Origin: Tupaia tana
Taxonomy: Eukaryota > Chordata > Mammalia > Scandentia > Tupaiidae
Length of the DNA: 64,000 nucleotides
Assembly: GCA_026018925.1 (NCBI GenBank)
Contig: JAKSZU010000005.1
Location: 22,058,779-22,122,778 of the forward strand
Direction: 5' to 3'
Positions 54,080 through 64,000 of this stretch are shown piece after piece. A model generated the notes under the pieces. That model did not search any database, was not told where the DNA came from, and saw only the letters and a list, made by a program, of their open reading frames with translations. Numbering within the stretch: position 1 is the stretch's first letter; each line of letters begins with the position of its first letter. Position numbers and translations under genes: made by a program.

Positions 54080-54250
54080 TTTTAAAAAATGAATTATTTG
54101 AAAATTTTAATTTATTATTATTTTTTTTAATTTGACTAAAGAGAGAGAGAGAGAAAGTGAGAAAGCAAGACACGAGATCCGGGACTCAAACTGCAGTCCA
54201 CTGTGTGGGAATCCAGTGCTCTAACCACCATGTGTGGTTAGAGCCAGCCC
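54080..54250 (-). mobile_element. T1-S SINE with snap-back 5' end
   Basis: Reverse short form. Where the head should end GCCACCTGCTGGCCC, the sequence instead folds back: GCTCTAACCAC (54218-54228), CATGT, GTGGTTAGAGC (54234-54244), a perfect 11-bp inverted repeat. Confidence 0.82.
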
Positions 54251-54292
54251 TGAGAGTTTTCCTCTTTTAAAAACTGCCTTTTTTGTGCAGGA

Positions 54293-54537
54293 GGACCAGT
54301 AGATGGCATAATGGTTATGTTGCTGGACTCCCACATGGCTGACAGCAGTTCGAATCCTACACCCAGTGGCTTCGAACTCACTCCAGGTGCATGTGCGTGT
54401 GTGCCCAAGATCCAGAGAGGAGAATGGAGGAGAAAGGACTGCAGCATGGCCATCCCCCCAGGGGGTGATTTCTTGCTTTATGCCTCTGTCTCTCTGGTGA
54501 GCATATGTGCCCTATAGCAAAAATCTCTCAAAAAAAG
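54293..54537 (+). mobile_element. T1-L SINE, intermediate copy
   Basis: Head GGACCAGTAGATGGCATAAT, B box AGTTCGAATCCTAC, complete end GCCCTATAGCAAAAATC. Confidence 0.87.
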
Positions 54538-54569
54538 CTTTTTTTATAGTGCCTATACAAATATTTCTG

Positions 54570-54570
54570 G

Positions 54571-54616
<46 letters not shown>
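54570..54616 (+). repeat. (GT)n(AT)n microsatellite
   Basis: GT run followed by a longer AT run. Confidence 0.9.
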
Positions 54617-54621
<5 letters not shown>

Positions 54622-55559
54622 AGTTAGAAGATGAATATGTGTATATCCTTGATTTTACTAATGTATACTGTATGTATGCCTTCAAAACCCATTCTGTAGC
54701 CCACAAAATACATGCCAATTATTTGTACCTAAGAATTCAAAATTCAGTTTTTTTAGTTAGATTTATTGTCACCCAAAGGATTATGTTGCCATCTTGTGGA
54801 AACCTCTTAATATCACAGGGTGCAGTCTAATGGAAAGAGTATTTTTGGAAAAGGAAATGCAGATGTTTCCCTTTGAAGTCACAAACTCATTCCATTTCAG
54901 GAAACTGAGTTGAATTTTCTGAGAGCCAAATTCTATAAATAATGCCATGAATAACCTACACTGGCCTCCTTTGTTTAACTCAGAAGTGACTGGTAGCCGT
55001 CTTTTCAAAATATGCACTATAGCGATTAGCCCAGTAATAAAAGAATCATAAAATCATAAAGGTGTCAAGATGGGATGAACTCCATTTTGCTCTCCAGCGA
55101 GAGAAGATGTAAGATAATTTGTCGTTCTGAAAGGACAACACAAAGACTGCGAACTTGATGCTGACACTTGAAGTAGGAACGTACTTGACGTAGCGTGCAG
55201 ACGCCCTTCGACAAGTGATTTGGATGGAACACACTTTACTCCCAAATAAGCAGACAGGTAAGTTGGGGCCCTAGTTCTAATAAGAAAATGTATAAGAGGG
55301 TCTGCACTTCAATGTAGAACATTGAGGATTTGCACAAGGAATGGAGTAGAACTTATTAATAGTTATTTTGAAAAATAGAAAATGACATTTGTGCCTCTCA
55401 CAAAGCTATGAGTTGGACATTTGGTTTCATTAGTTCCACCACAATTATTACCCTCAACTTTTAATTCCTATACAGGTCTCTCTTCAGGAGGCACCAAAAC
55501 TAGGATCCTCTCTGTCCCTCTCTTTTCCCTGTAATCAGCTCCTCCCTGTCTTATCTTGC
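54617..55559. other. intergenic, nothing recognised
   Basis: About 940 bp of unique-looking sequence without T1 copies. Confidence 0.4.
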
Positions 55560-55745
55560 CTGGATTCCTGCCACCCCACCCCCAACACGTTCTCCCCAGA
55601 CACTTCAACGTGATCACTTAGTAGGGACCAGCCTGCTTCCGAGCTTGCTGAAGATAGTGACTACACCTTTCCTCTTTCTTACTCTCAGTGCCGGACCGTA
55701 AGGTATTTGTTGAATGAATGAATGAATGAATGAATGAATGAATCC
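55560..55745 (+). mobile_element. L2 LINE 3' end with (GAAT)n tail
   Basis: Ends AAGGTATTTGTTGAATGAAT followed by about seven GAAT units, the L2 terminal repeat expanded. Confidence 0.65.
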
Positions 55746-55854
55746 ATAAAACATTGCCCTGGTTTCAGCTGTGTGTGGATCACCTCCTGAACAGGTGACC
55801 AGGTGTCGAATCTGATCCTTGTTCATTACTGTTGGTGAAGGTTGCTAGTTATCC

Positions 55855-56265
55855 CCAACACTCCTCACCTCCTATGGTGACAGAAATTTAGCTGGGCACC
55901 TAGCTGCTCACCATGGACTACACTTCCCAGCCACCCTTGCAGCCTGGATACAACCAAGAAGCTATGATAGATTCTGGGCTGAGGAAGTAAGCAAAAATGA
56001 TGTGAACAGTTGTGGATTTGACTTTAAAGGGAAGGAGTGTGCCCTGCCCCGGGCCCTCCTCCTCTTCCTGTAGTGAATGTGCACAGGACAGCGAGTCTGT
56101 CAGGCTCAGAGGAGCAGGGCAGCAGTTTGGAGACAGAGAAATCATGGTCTTAGACGGCTCCGCCGACCAGACCTGCCCTGTCAGCCCACCTGTGACATGA
56201 AAGCATGAGAAACAGACTTCTAATTGGCTTATGTCACCGTGATTTGGATTCTCTAGGACACATGA
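55855..56265 (+). mobile_element. possible old LTR element
   Basis: The order CTACACTTCCCAGCCACCCT, GAAGTAAGCAAAAATGATGT, CATGAAAGCATGAGAAACAG resembles a mammalian ERVL/MaLR-type LTR. No coding capacity. Assignment uncertain. Confidence 0.4.
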
Positions 56266-56426
56266 CTTCATCCACATCCTGGCCAATACAAGGCAATCCA
56301 AGGCATCTCAGTGCAGTAGCTGTTCAGAAGTGGGAAAGGCTGGTGGACATCTAGTTAACCCATGAGAAAGAGTTGCTGGGACTCCCTGGGCTGACAACCC
56401 CTCAGGTAATATATTTAAAAACTAGA

Positions 56427-56672
56427 GGCCAGCAGATGGTGTAGTGGTTATGTCGCTGGACTCCCACATGGCCAACTGCAGTTTGAGTCTGAGTCCCAGA
56501 CTCAGTGGCTCACATCATACCCAGAACATGTGTGTGCACGCCCAAGATCCTGGGAGGAGAATGGAGAAGAAGGGATTGGGGCAAGGCCATCCCCCGGGGG
56601 GTGATTTCTCACTTGCCCTCTCACTCTCTCTGTCTCTGTCTCTTTCTCTCTGGCAAGTGTAGCCACCCTCAC
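56427..56672 (+). mobile_element. T1-L SINE, intermediate copy, no A tail
   Basis: Head GGCCAGCAGATGGTGTAGTG, with a duplicated GAGTCTGAGTCCCAG at the B box. Cut off after TGGCAAGTGTAGCCACCCTC without the CTATAGCAAAA end. Confidence 0.83.
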
Positions 56673-57021
56673 TGCCTTCAATGAATCAGTGCAATCAATA
56701 TGAATGCATGTAACAGTTGGAATCGTTCAGCTGAATGCTGTCATCCCATGAACCTGACATACCGATATGGTGGGGACAAAGGACACTGCCTGCAAATGAC
56801 TTGGGAGTCACTGGTTTTTAGTTCCAAATAATAGGTTCTTACTTAGTTAACTCCGTACACACAGTAGCTGCATTATTTCTCCTATGCTTTTACCTATAGT
56901 TCTCCTCCACTGCTGAATCTCTTGATAAAGGATCGGGATGGCCCAGGACCCTTCCTGATCAATTTTGTCCAAGGACATCATGTCCCTAATTCATGGTCAT
57001 GTTTGAAAGTTTCTGTTGTTT

Positions 57022-57250
57022 GAGGCTAGACGGTGGCAGAGATATGGCATCATGCTCTGCTCTGCGAGGCAACCCCCTATGGAAAGGTTAGCAGTTCAAG
57101 TCAGAGACCTCTCTCCGTGTGCAGATACCCATTGGCTATGATCTAGGACAGGCTGACGGCTGGGGTGGATTGCAGCATCACAACCATGTTGAGGAGGATG
57201 TTCTCTCTCTCTCTCTCTGTCTCTCTGGCTCATGGAAGAAATGAAATTTT
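57022..57250 (+). mobile_element. possible T2-like SINE relic
   Basis: GAGGCTAGACGGTGGCAGAG, with GGTTAGCAGTTCAAGTCAGA as a possible B box, then GGATTGCAGCATCACAACCA and a CT run, similar to T1/T2 body order. Confidence 0.4.
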
Positions 57251-58786
57251 TAAAAAATCTGCTCTTCAAAACTCTTAATTCCCCAAATACAATGACCTAA
57301 TACACACCTGCCCAGAAATCAGCTGAACTACCTTTACTGATGCTCAACGCCCTGTGCAATATATTTGAAAGATGAACTAACACACCACCATCCCTCCCAG
57401 ATTTGATAATCTAAGAATCCAAATATCTTTAAGATACCTTGATGGAATGCATCTTCTTCCAAATGCTTATACCTTGTATACTTTATCCATTTCTTCTTCA
57501 ACATACGTTGAACTTTTTGGTTTCACTACACTGCAAGTTAGCATAGCCACGAGTGGAAAAGTACACACATTAACATTTGTACAAATTAATTGACAAGCTT
57601 TTCTAGAAAGCTTCTCTGAAAAACTATCTGGAAAGATCTGTTGTTCTTATGATATATACTATGGTTTTTATCCCTCCTCCCAGCCAGTTTCTGGAATTTC
57701 AGAAATTGTAGAATTTCAGAAAATCATAGAGTTTTGAGAATTTCAACATCTGCTTTTGTCTCCAGTTTGGCCTCTCCCTCACAAATGAATTTTGGAGCCA
57801 GCCTGTCCCAAACTCTATAGACACCTAATGTGCAAATAATTAAGCAGGATTATCCCACAGAGAGACTATGAGAGCTCTTTTAGGACATGCCCTAAGATGA
57901 ATGTAAAGAAATCTAATGCACTTACCTGAACCTCAGAGCTGCAGGCTGTCCCCCAGGTGCTAGGCAAACCGGGAGTCACGGGCAAACTAAATAAAACCAT
58001 GCCTTCCTGCCATAATTCCCTAGTGTGTATCTGCAAAATAGCAGGAAGGGGAGGGAGCAGAGGAAGGCATGAGATGTCTTGGAAGAGCTTCAACAATTAA
58101 AGCAATGCTTGAGCCAGGTAACATCTTCAACCAGCATCACTTAGTTCAGGTCACTTTTCTTTTCCTCCCTTCATTACAAAATGAGGGAACATGAGATAAA
58201 CTTTTAAGTAGAGTCTGGAGGCAGGCATCTCCATGGCAGGCGTTTTTTCAAAGTGATGTTTGAACCTTTGCTTAAACCCCGGCAGACCATGAGTCAGTCA
58301 TGGGGCAATAGGACAAAACCGAATTCGTAGCAGTGGCCGGGTCTCCCTGGAATCTTAGATCATTAGAGTTGCTATTAGATTTTCAAAATTATGTGTAGTT
58401 CTTTTCATTTCAGGCATTTGTCTACCTGAGGATTGAGTGCGTACTCCCTTCGTACACACACACCACTTCATCTTTCCCCACCCCAGAATATGCTACAATT
58501 ATCCTTGTAGTGAATTCCATGTAATCGTTGATTCTTAACTTTTCCTGATATATGTCTAACATCGATCTAAAATTTAAAAATAACAACAAGAGGACAAATG
58601 TACTCAACACTGATTCTCAGAGGGGTGGAGGGGAACCCCCAGTTCAATTGTAGAAATCACCCTGGGGTTTATGAGTGCAAGACAGGCCCCACTGGTAGAA
58701 CTAACCCCTCCTCATCTTCCTCCCAGACCTACTCTCATCATGCTTCATTCTCCTCATCAGCACAGTGGATAAAACAATACCAATGT
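57251..58786. other. intergenic or 5' C1QTNF9, mostly nothing recognised
   Basis: 1.5 kb without T1 copies. One feature stands out: on the minus strand a segment ending CTGAGGTTCAG|GTAAGTGC at 57926 has a strong splice donor. Confidence 0.35.
57926..58010 (-). other. C1QTNF9: candidate noncoding first exon of C1QTNF9
   Basis: Minus-strand segment ending at donor CAG|GTAAGTGC, 6.4 kb upstream of the first coding exon, which requires an upstream 5' UTR exon. The upper limit is arbitrary. Splice-site shape is the only evidence. Confidence 0.2.
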
Positions 58787-58948
58787 TGGGGTCGGTAGGT
58801 GAAGTGGTGGGTAAGATACTGGGCTCCCACATGGCCAACGATGGTTTGAGTCCCAGACTTGGCAGCTTGCTTTATCACTTTCCCTCTCTCTCTCGCATTG
58901 GTCAAATTAAAGAATAATGATAATAAATAAAATAAAATTCTTTAAAAA
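58787..58948 (+). mobile_element. T1-S SINE
   Basis: Head GGGGTCGGTAGGTGAAGTGG, B box GGTTTGAGTCCCAG, GGTCAAATTAAAGAATAATG tail. Confidence 0.82.
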
Positions 58949-60499
58949 TACTCATGTTCCAGGGTGGTGGTAGGATTTAATTAGCATGCCCAAGGTCAGG
59001 GTCCGGTTTCTCCTGGCCACTCGTCTGCCCTCACCTCTTGTTTATTCAGTGCAGACAAGGAGGTCCCTCTAGCAGCATGTACCCTCCGGCCAGTGTCCTC
59101 TTTCTGCCTTCACCTCCCCTCCCATGTCTGCTGGCCATTCCCCAGGGCCACCACAGGCCCACCCTGCTCTCTGACCCTGCTCCTCTTTGAGGCTTCAGCT
59201 TTGCCATGGATAGGTCCTTCTCCAATCTTCCCACCCCTGATCTCACGCCTCATATTTACCCATGGGATGGACCAGGTGGTCACTACTCAAGCAGGGAACT
59301 CCGGCCTGACCCCTCTACACCACTCACTTCTGTCTTGTTACGTGTGTGGTGCTACCACCCACTCACTGCTCAACACCAGAACTTGGAAAACAGTGTCTCC
59401 TCCAAACCCGCTCTAGCACTGAGCATCCTTCACGCCTGGCCTCCTGCTCTCCTCTCCTTGAATCCACACTTTCTACTGCCACTGGGGAATGAGGTGGGCT
59501 GGGTCCCAAACCAGCACATCCAGCCATAGCATTTCTGGCCCTGAACTCTGCCTTAAAGGACAGCCCAGTGTCACTTTGCGGCCCCAGGGCCTTCTCCATC
59601 CAGTCACCTGTCATACTTCAATTACAGACACACTGAGTCCATGTGGTCTCATGTATCTCTGCAGGGCTAGGTCTCACTTGGTTAACCCCATCAGTTCACC
59701 TGTCCTCAGGAGCCTGTGCAACACTGTCCCAGGACTTGGGATCACTGGGCCAGATACTCACCAGAAGAAAGGACTCCATCCTCTGAGGTCACTGTGTATC
59801 AGCCGCACACTGCTGGTGTTGCACAGCTGGTGCCGAATTCCATCATGCCTTCCTGTCTGTCTTCTCCCTTCGACCACACTCTCCTTTAGAGGATTCACAC
59901 ATTTCAGTGGTCTCTCCACTGCATGCAGGAGTGAACTATGTGTTGGTTTATCTCCCCCAAAGTTTTCCAGGAGAAAATGCCACTGCACTCTACGGCCAAT
60001 CCTTCCTATATAAACGACCATCTTGGGCCCCCCTTTAGGTTCCTGATGCTCTCACCCTCCTCCCCACCCAAGCTAACCTCCACCTCTGTTCAGCCCCAGG
60101 AGAGGAGCGCTTTCACTTGGGGAAGTAGGTAGATGTTAGCAGTAAACAAAATGTGGGGAGTAGCTGTTTGGCAACCTTGATAGGAACCCAGCTCTGATTA
60201 CAGTCACAGCAAACAATGGGCTGTTTACTAAGCCTTCCAAGCTGTTACCAGTCAAGGAAATGCTCAGCTGCCCCACCCCCAAGGGCTAAGTGAGCCTCAG
60301 GCTGCAGGAGCACCTCCTAGGAGGAGGCCTGGCCCCACTTGACCTAGCCCAGCAGCTGTGGAGCCCAAGGGATGCAAAATATGTTCTGTTCATCGACCTC
60401 TATCACCCCTAGCAATAGCTGCTGCCACCAAATACAGGGCTTCTTAGGCCCGACCACAGGGTCCAGGCTGCCAAGCCCCAGTTCGCTGCAGGCTGGAAT
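58949..60499. other. intergenic, GC-richer block, nothing firmly recognised
   Basis: 1.5 kb rich in CCT/CTC with open frames on both strands that match no protein I recognise. Some stretches (for example 59060-59620) have the Pro/Leu/Cys look of L2 but I cannot align them. Confidence 0.35.
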
Positions 60500-60592
60500 C
60501 ACACGGAGGCTTAGGTTCAACCCAGGGTCCAACATAAAAGGCTTGAGGATGGCCTGGGCAATATAGTAATACCCTATCTTAAAAAAAATAAA
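60500..60592 (+). mobile_element. possible 7SL-like 3' end joined to a tRNA-like relic
   Basis: GCCTGGGCAATATAGTAATA then CCCTATCTT and an A-rich tail closely resembles the 7SL RNA/Alu 3' end (CCTGGGCAACATAGCGAGAC). Just upstream GGTTCAACCCAGG could be a decayed T2 B box. No full 7SL left part is visible. Confidence 0.4.
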
Positions 60593-60649
60593 ATCAATAA
60601 GAAGCCTTCTCATTTCCAATTTTGCTGGTATCAACCTTACTCCATGTTT

Positions 60650-60917
60650 AGTGATTTATTTTTATTTTTTAACTTTTTGCTGTAGGATATGTGCACTCCC
60701 TGGAGAGAGGAAAACCAGAGAGAGAAAAAGTGAAAAATCATCCTCCTGCTCCCCCTCCCCAGGGGGAATGGCCACACCCAACCACTTCTCCTCCATTCTC
60801 CTCCTGGGATTTTGGGTATGCAAGCACATGCACCTGTCATGATTTTCAAGTCATTGGGTCCAGGGCTCAAATGGAGTCAGCCAGGTCCTTAACCCCATGC
60901 CACCTGCTGGCTCGGGC
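60650..60917 (-). mobile_element. T1-L SINE, older copy
   Basis: Reverse copy from TTTTTGCTGTAGGATATGTG to CCATGCCACCTGCTGGC. Last T1 copy before the SINE-free right end. Confidence 0.8.
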
Positions 60918-61094
60918 TAATGATTTTTGATTTTTTGGAGAGGTCCCTCTTGTTTCTCACAGGACCTTCTTCCTCCCACCCCCGCCCAGTGGTTTGATCA
61001 TGAATGGATGAATAAGAAGTCTGCCAATGCCGGCAGGACTGGATCTGCAAACCCCAGAAACCCTTCTGCCACTCACACTTCATTTATATATGTT

Positions 61095-64000
61095 AAAGAT
61101 GAATCCACTTTATTTTACTACTCAAATGCACTCTGGAATCAGTTTGGCAAATTAATTTTAATATACAGATAAAAAAAAAAAACAACCAATATAGATTCAC
61201 AGCATTTACAAGAAATCATTCAAATAACATCGTAACGTATTTGTTTTACAAAAAACTTCATTCAACAAAAATACATATTGTGAAGTTACAATGCTCTTGT
61301 ACACCATACTTCAGCTGTCAACAGCTAATTCATCAGTTCAGAAGCTGTCACTTGACGTACATAGATAACAACTTGAGTTAGGAGTTAAAAGGTTACCAAA
61401 AGCCTCACCAAGTAGATAAGCTGTCATACACAATGGATGCTAATATTTACAAAAAAGATCAATTATTAAATTACAGAATTAGTTAAAAGCATTTCTTAAA
61501 TATAAAAGTCAATGCCTATGAGATAACTAAAGGCAACAATGAAAAGTATGTTGTAGGAAATGAAATTTACATTATATATTTAAGCTTCTGTTTTTTTGTT
61601 TTTCTTTTCTTTCCAAGACCAACTAGTTTTCACTTATATTTTTTTCCAAAGTCTTTTGAATTCCACTTCTATTGCATCCTGAAAGTAGCATTAGCCAAGT
61701 GACATTTTAACAGAGAGGACAACTTGTAGGCTAAGCTTATTTTAGGGAAAACCGTGTCTGTTAGCAGTTTAATCTAGAAGTTGATTTGTGTCTAGGACCT
61801 CTGGCCTGGAGGCCACTGAGAAGGCATTTATTCATACTTGCTGGCGCTTTGCTGTGAGGGACACTCTACATCTCCTCTCCTTGCTGAAATCATAATGCAG
61901 AAATATTCTCCCCTAACTCCAGGTAGTTAGGTGGTCATCCTGTTCTGGAAAGGAAACTAGATTGAGCTTTGAACTGGGAAATATCAGCAATTTAGGCATG
62001 CAGGGATAGCCCCCTGGTGAAATGCTGGATCACCTGGCTTTTACGAAAGAGTTCAATCTCGAACCAGCCTTTGAATTTACTGTCCTTTTGCTTTGTGTCT
62101 AGACAACAGCAACATGGAATGTGAGGATGTCCTTCAACAGACAGGACCTTAGTCTTCTTCTGGATTAGGTATAAAAAGGCACAACAATATCCAGAAATAG
62201 TGTTAGATGGTAATGAAATGTCTTCAACGACAAAAATCAGAACAACCAGCAGGAAACAAAAACCAGATCTGAGAAAAATAAAAAAAACTATGCAGATAAT
62301 ATCCCATAGAAGCTCTGGCAAACTGCTGCCAACCCGTTTCTGGTCTGAGGTTAAAGACTCAGAATGATATTTCTTCAGGATTCTGTAAATATTCCATTTT
62401 ATAACTGCTTACACTGCAGGGTTGTTATATGTTTAGGTATGATCAACATGGAGAAGGCTGTTTTTGACCCAAGGCCATATCAGTTGTCTTAACTGGGAAA
62501 TTCTAAAACATGAAAGGTAGAATACATCACAATGTTATCTTTTTTTTCTGGCCCACCCATATTATGTAATGTAGGGTCAAAAAGAGACAAGAGCAGAAAG
62601 AAAGTCCAATGCAGTTTATACGTAATCCATGTACAACGTTCTTTCCATTGTTTCTCTTCTTTCCAAGTGGAACATACGACAACGTCAAGAAGGAAGTTTG
62701 GTCAAGCAAAAATCAGAGTGTCTTGCTTTCTATTCTTTGCAAAACTCGGGAATTTGGAAATAAAAACCCAAGCTAGACATACAGATTTTCAAGAATTCAA
62801 AGGATGACCTATTCTTTCAAAAATATGCTAGCAGTTTTCAAAGTCACCTAAAAATCCAAGTAGGATTCACCTAGGACAGATATTAGATTAAGTAATCCTC
62901 ACGCTACCAAAAACTCACTAGGGCAACCCCGAGACTTGAACTGAACCTGACTTAATAAAACATGTTCTGGCATTCATGATTCACTGTTCGGAGGCCAGGG
63001 AGGTAGGTGGAAACTGGAGGCTGGGGTTCAGCTGGGAAATCAATCAGGACTGGCCATAAAACTTAAAGCATTTCTTCATCACCCATTAGTTTGGGAAACC
63101 CTCTGAGTGACTACTGGAATCCTCATGGAAAATGTAACATAGGCAATGATTCTCTTTATTTCTTTAAACAATTCTCTTGTATTACATGAAAAAAAAACCC
63201 AAAACTATTCAAAATTGCTGTACATACAAATAACTCCATTTAGCAAAGAAACCCCTGCAGTTTATTGCTGAGGTGTCCAGGAAGCACGTATTACATACAG
63301 TTTCCAAAATACAGTATTACATTTTTGTTAGTAAAAAGGTTAGTTACATAAATGCAACTAAAGTCGAGGTGTCTATTCAAGAAGAAAACACACGTGCACA
63401 CCCACACACGCTGGTGTGTGTGAAGCTACAGCACCTTCTGGGCATCTTCCTCACAGAGCAACTTCTGTCTCAGGACACACAGGGTGAAGGTCACAGAAAT
63501 CCCCGAGGGCTTGTCAGCCTCGGGGCACCATAACCTCTCTGCATGCTGCCTGTAAGTAAGTACCACCAAGGTGGCATGTCAGGCTCATGGATAGTCACAG
63601 AATAGCCTCAGGGCCCACGGGAGAGGCCCAGGGCTGTTTTCTTGATGCAAAACATCACTTCCTTTAAGAACAGTTCTGGTTATAGGGGAGGGAGGGAGGG
63701 AGAAGGAGGAACCACACACTCAAAGACTTAGGATTACATTTTTGTCTTTGACATCACAGATTTGTTTATTTTCAACCATGGGCCTATTAGAAGAAAAAAT
63801 AAATTTGCAAGAGTGGCATACAAAAATGAGCTTCTTCAACAGAAGATCTACAAACTGTGCATGTAATAAAATAACCCCATCCTCAGACACACCCCTGCCC
63901 TATCATCTGGGGCACGGAAAGGATTTTAAATAGTCCTCTCTCTTGCAGAGCTTTTCTTCTTACAAATTCTAAAGTAATTTTCATCACAATGTACACTATA
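61095..64000 (-). other. SPATA13: putative long 3' UTR, probably SPATA13
   Basis: A 2.9-kb AT-rich block with no T1 copy, although T1 occurs roughly every 0.7 kb elsewhere. On the minus strand it ends in a poly-A signal at 61109-61114. Further AATAAA signals occur upstream in it (for example near 63262). No coding frame is seen. In mammals as I remember, the 3' end of SPATA13 faces the 5' end of C1QTNF9 on the same strand, which fits. SPATA13 encodes a Rac/Cdc42 exchange factor. The gene name is inference from gene order, not from sequence similarity. Confidence 0.45.
61109..61114 (-). terminator. poly-A signal of the right-end transcript
   Basis: AATAAA on the minus strand in the context AAAATAAAGTGGATTC, followed by AT-rich sequence and then repeats. 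Confidence 0.5.

Noticed and set aside
59060..60013. Long frames (up to 174 codons) at 59.1-60.0 kb
   Set aside because: Overlapping frames on both strands, Pro/Ser/Leu-rich, no recognised domain or splice structure. Better explained by GC content or an old L2 relic.

Overview
This window is nuclear DNA of a placental mammal. It is AT-rich, its genes are split into small exons with GT/AG introns, it has one CpG island, and it is packed with interspersed repeats. Two genes are recognised with confidence, both on the minus strand. MIPEP (mitochondrial intermediate peptidase) has its first eight coding exons here, from exon 1 in the CpG island near 41 kb leftwards to exon 8 near 0.9 kb; the catalytic half lies beyond the left edge. 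C1QTNF9 (secreted CTRP9) is complete in its coding part between 45.3 and 51.5 kb. The right end (about 61.1-64 kb) is a SINE-free block that looks like a long 3' UTR on the minus strand, probably SPATA13 from the conserved gene order MIPEP - C1QTNF9 - SPATA13.

Layout: 0.9-41.1 kb is MIPEP exons 8 to 1 and their introns. 41.1-44.8 kb is promoter and intergenic repeats, including a 119-bp GT/CG tract and an old MaLR LTR. 44.9-51.5 kb is C1QTNF9. 51.6-61.1 kb is intergenic with an L1 3' end, L2 pieces and SINEs. 61.1-64 kb is the putative 3' UTR.

The dominant feature is a tRNA-derived SINE family, called T1 here, with roughly 85 copies. All share a tRNA-like head of about 75 bp with a near-perfect B box (GGTTCGAGTCC). 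Two bodies follow the same head. T1-L is about 250-290 bp, with a CpG-rich body, a pyrimidine tract and an end like GCCCTATAGCAAAAACCTC followed by an A tail. T1-S is about 160-190 bp, goes straight from the head to a CTTTCTCACTTTCC pyrimidine tract, then GGTCAAATTAAA and an AAATAAAT tail. Copies range from nearly identical CpG-rich ones ('young') to decayed ones ('older'). A second, older tRNA-like family (T2) is also present. I could not match T1 to Alu, B1/B2/ID, CanSINE, BovA, horse ERE, lagomorph C, AfroSINE, hedgehog, bat VES, armadillo DAS or colugo CYN as I remember them, so I do not name the species.

The most unusual observations are two T1 copies that carry, inside their tRNA-like heads, pieces of single-copy sequence found about 1.2 kb upstream (15.43 kb and 19.96 kb), and a third with a snap-back hairpin at its 5' end (54.22 kb). 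There are also repeated insertions into the same target sites, a SINE tail 12 bp from a MIPEP splice donor, and four palindromic mariner-like MITEs. There is no sign of a prokaryotic, immune or otherwise novel multigene system.
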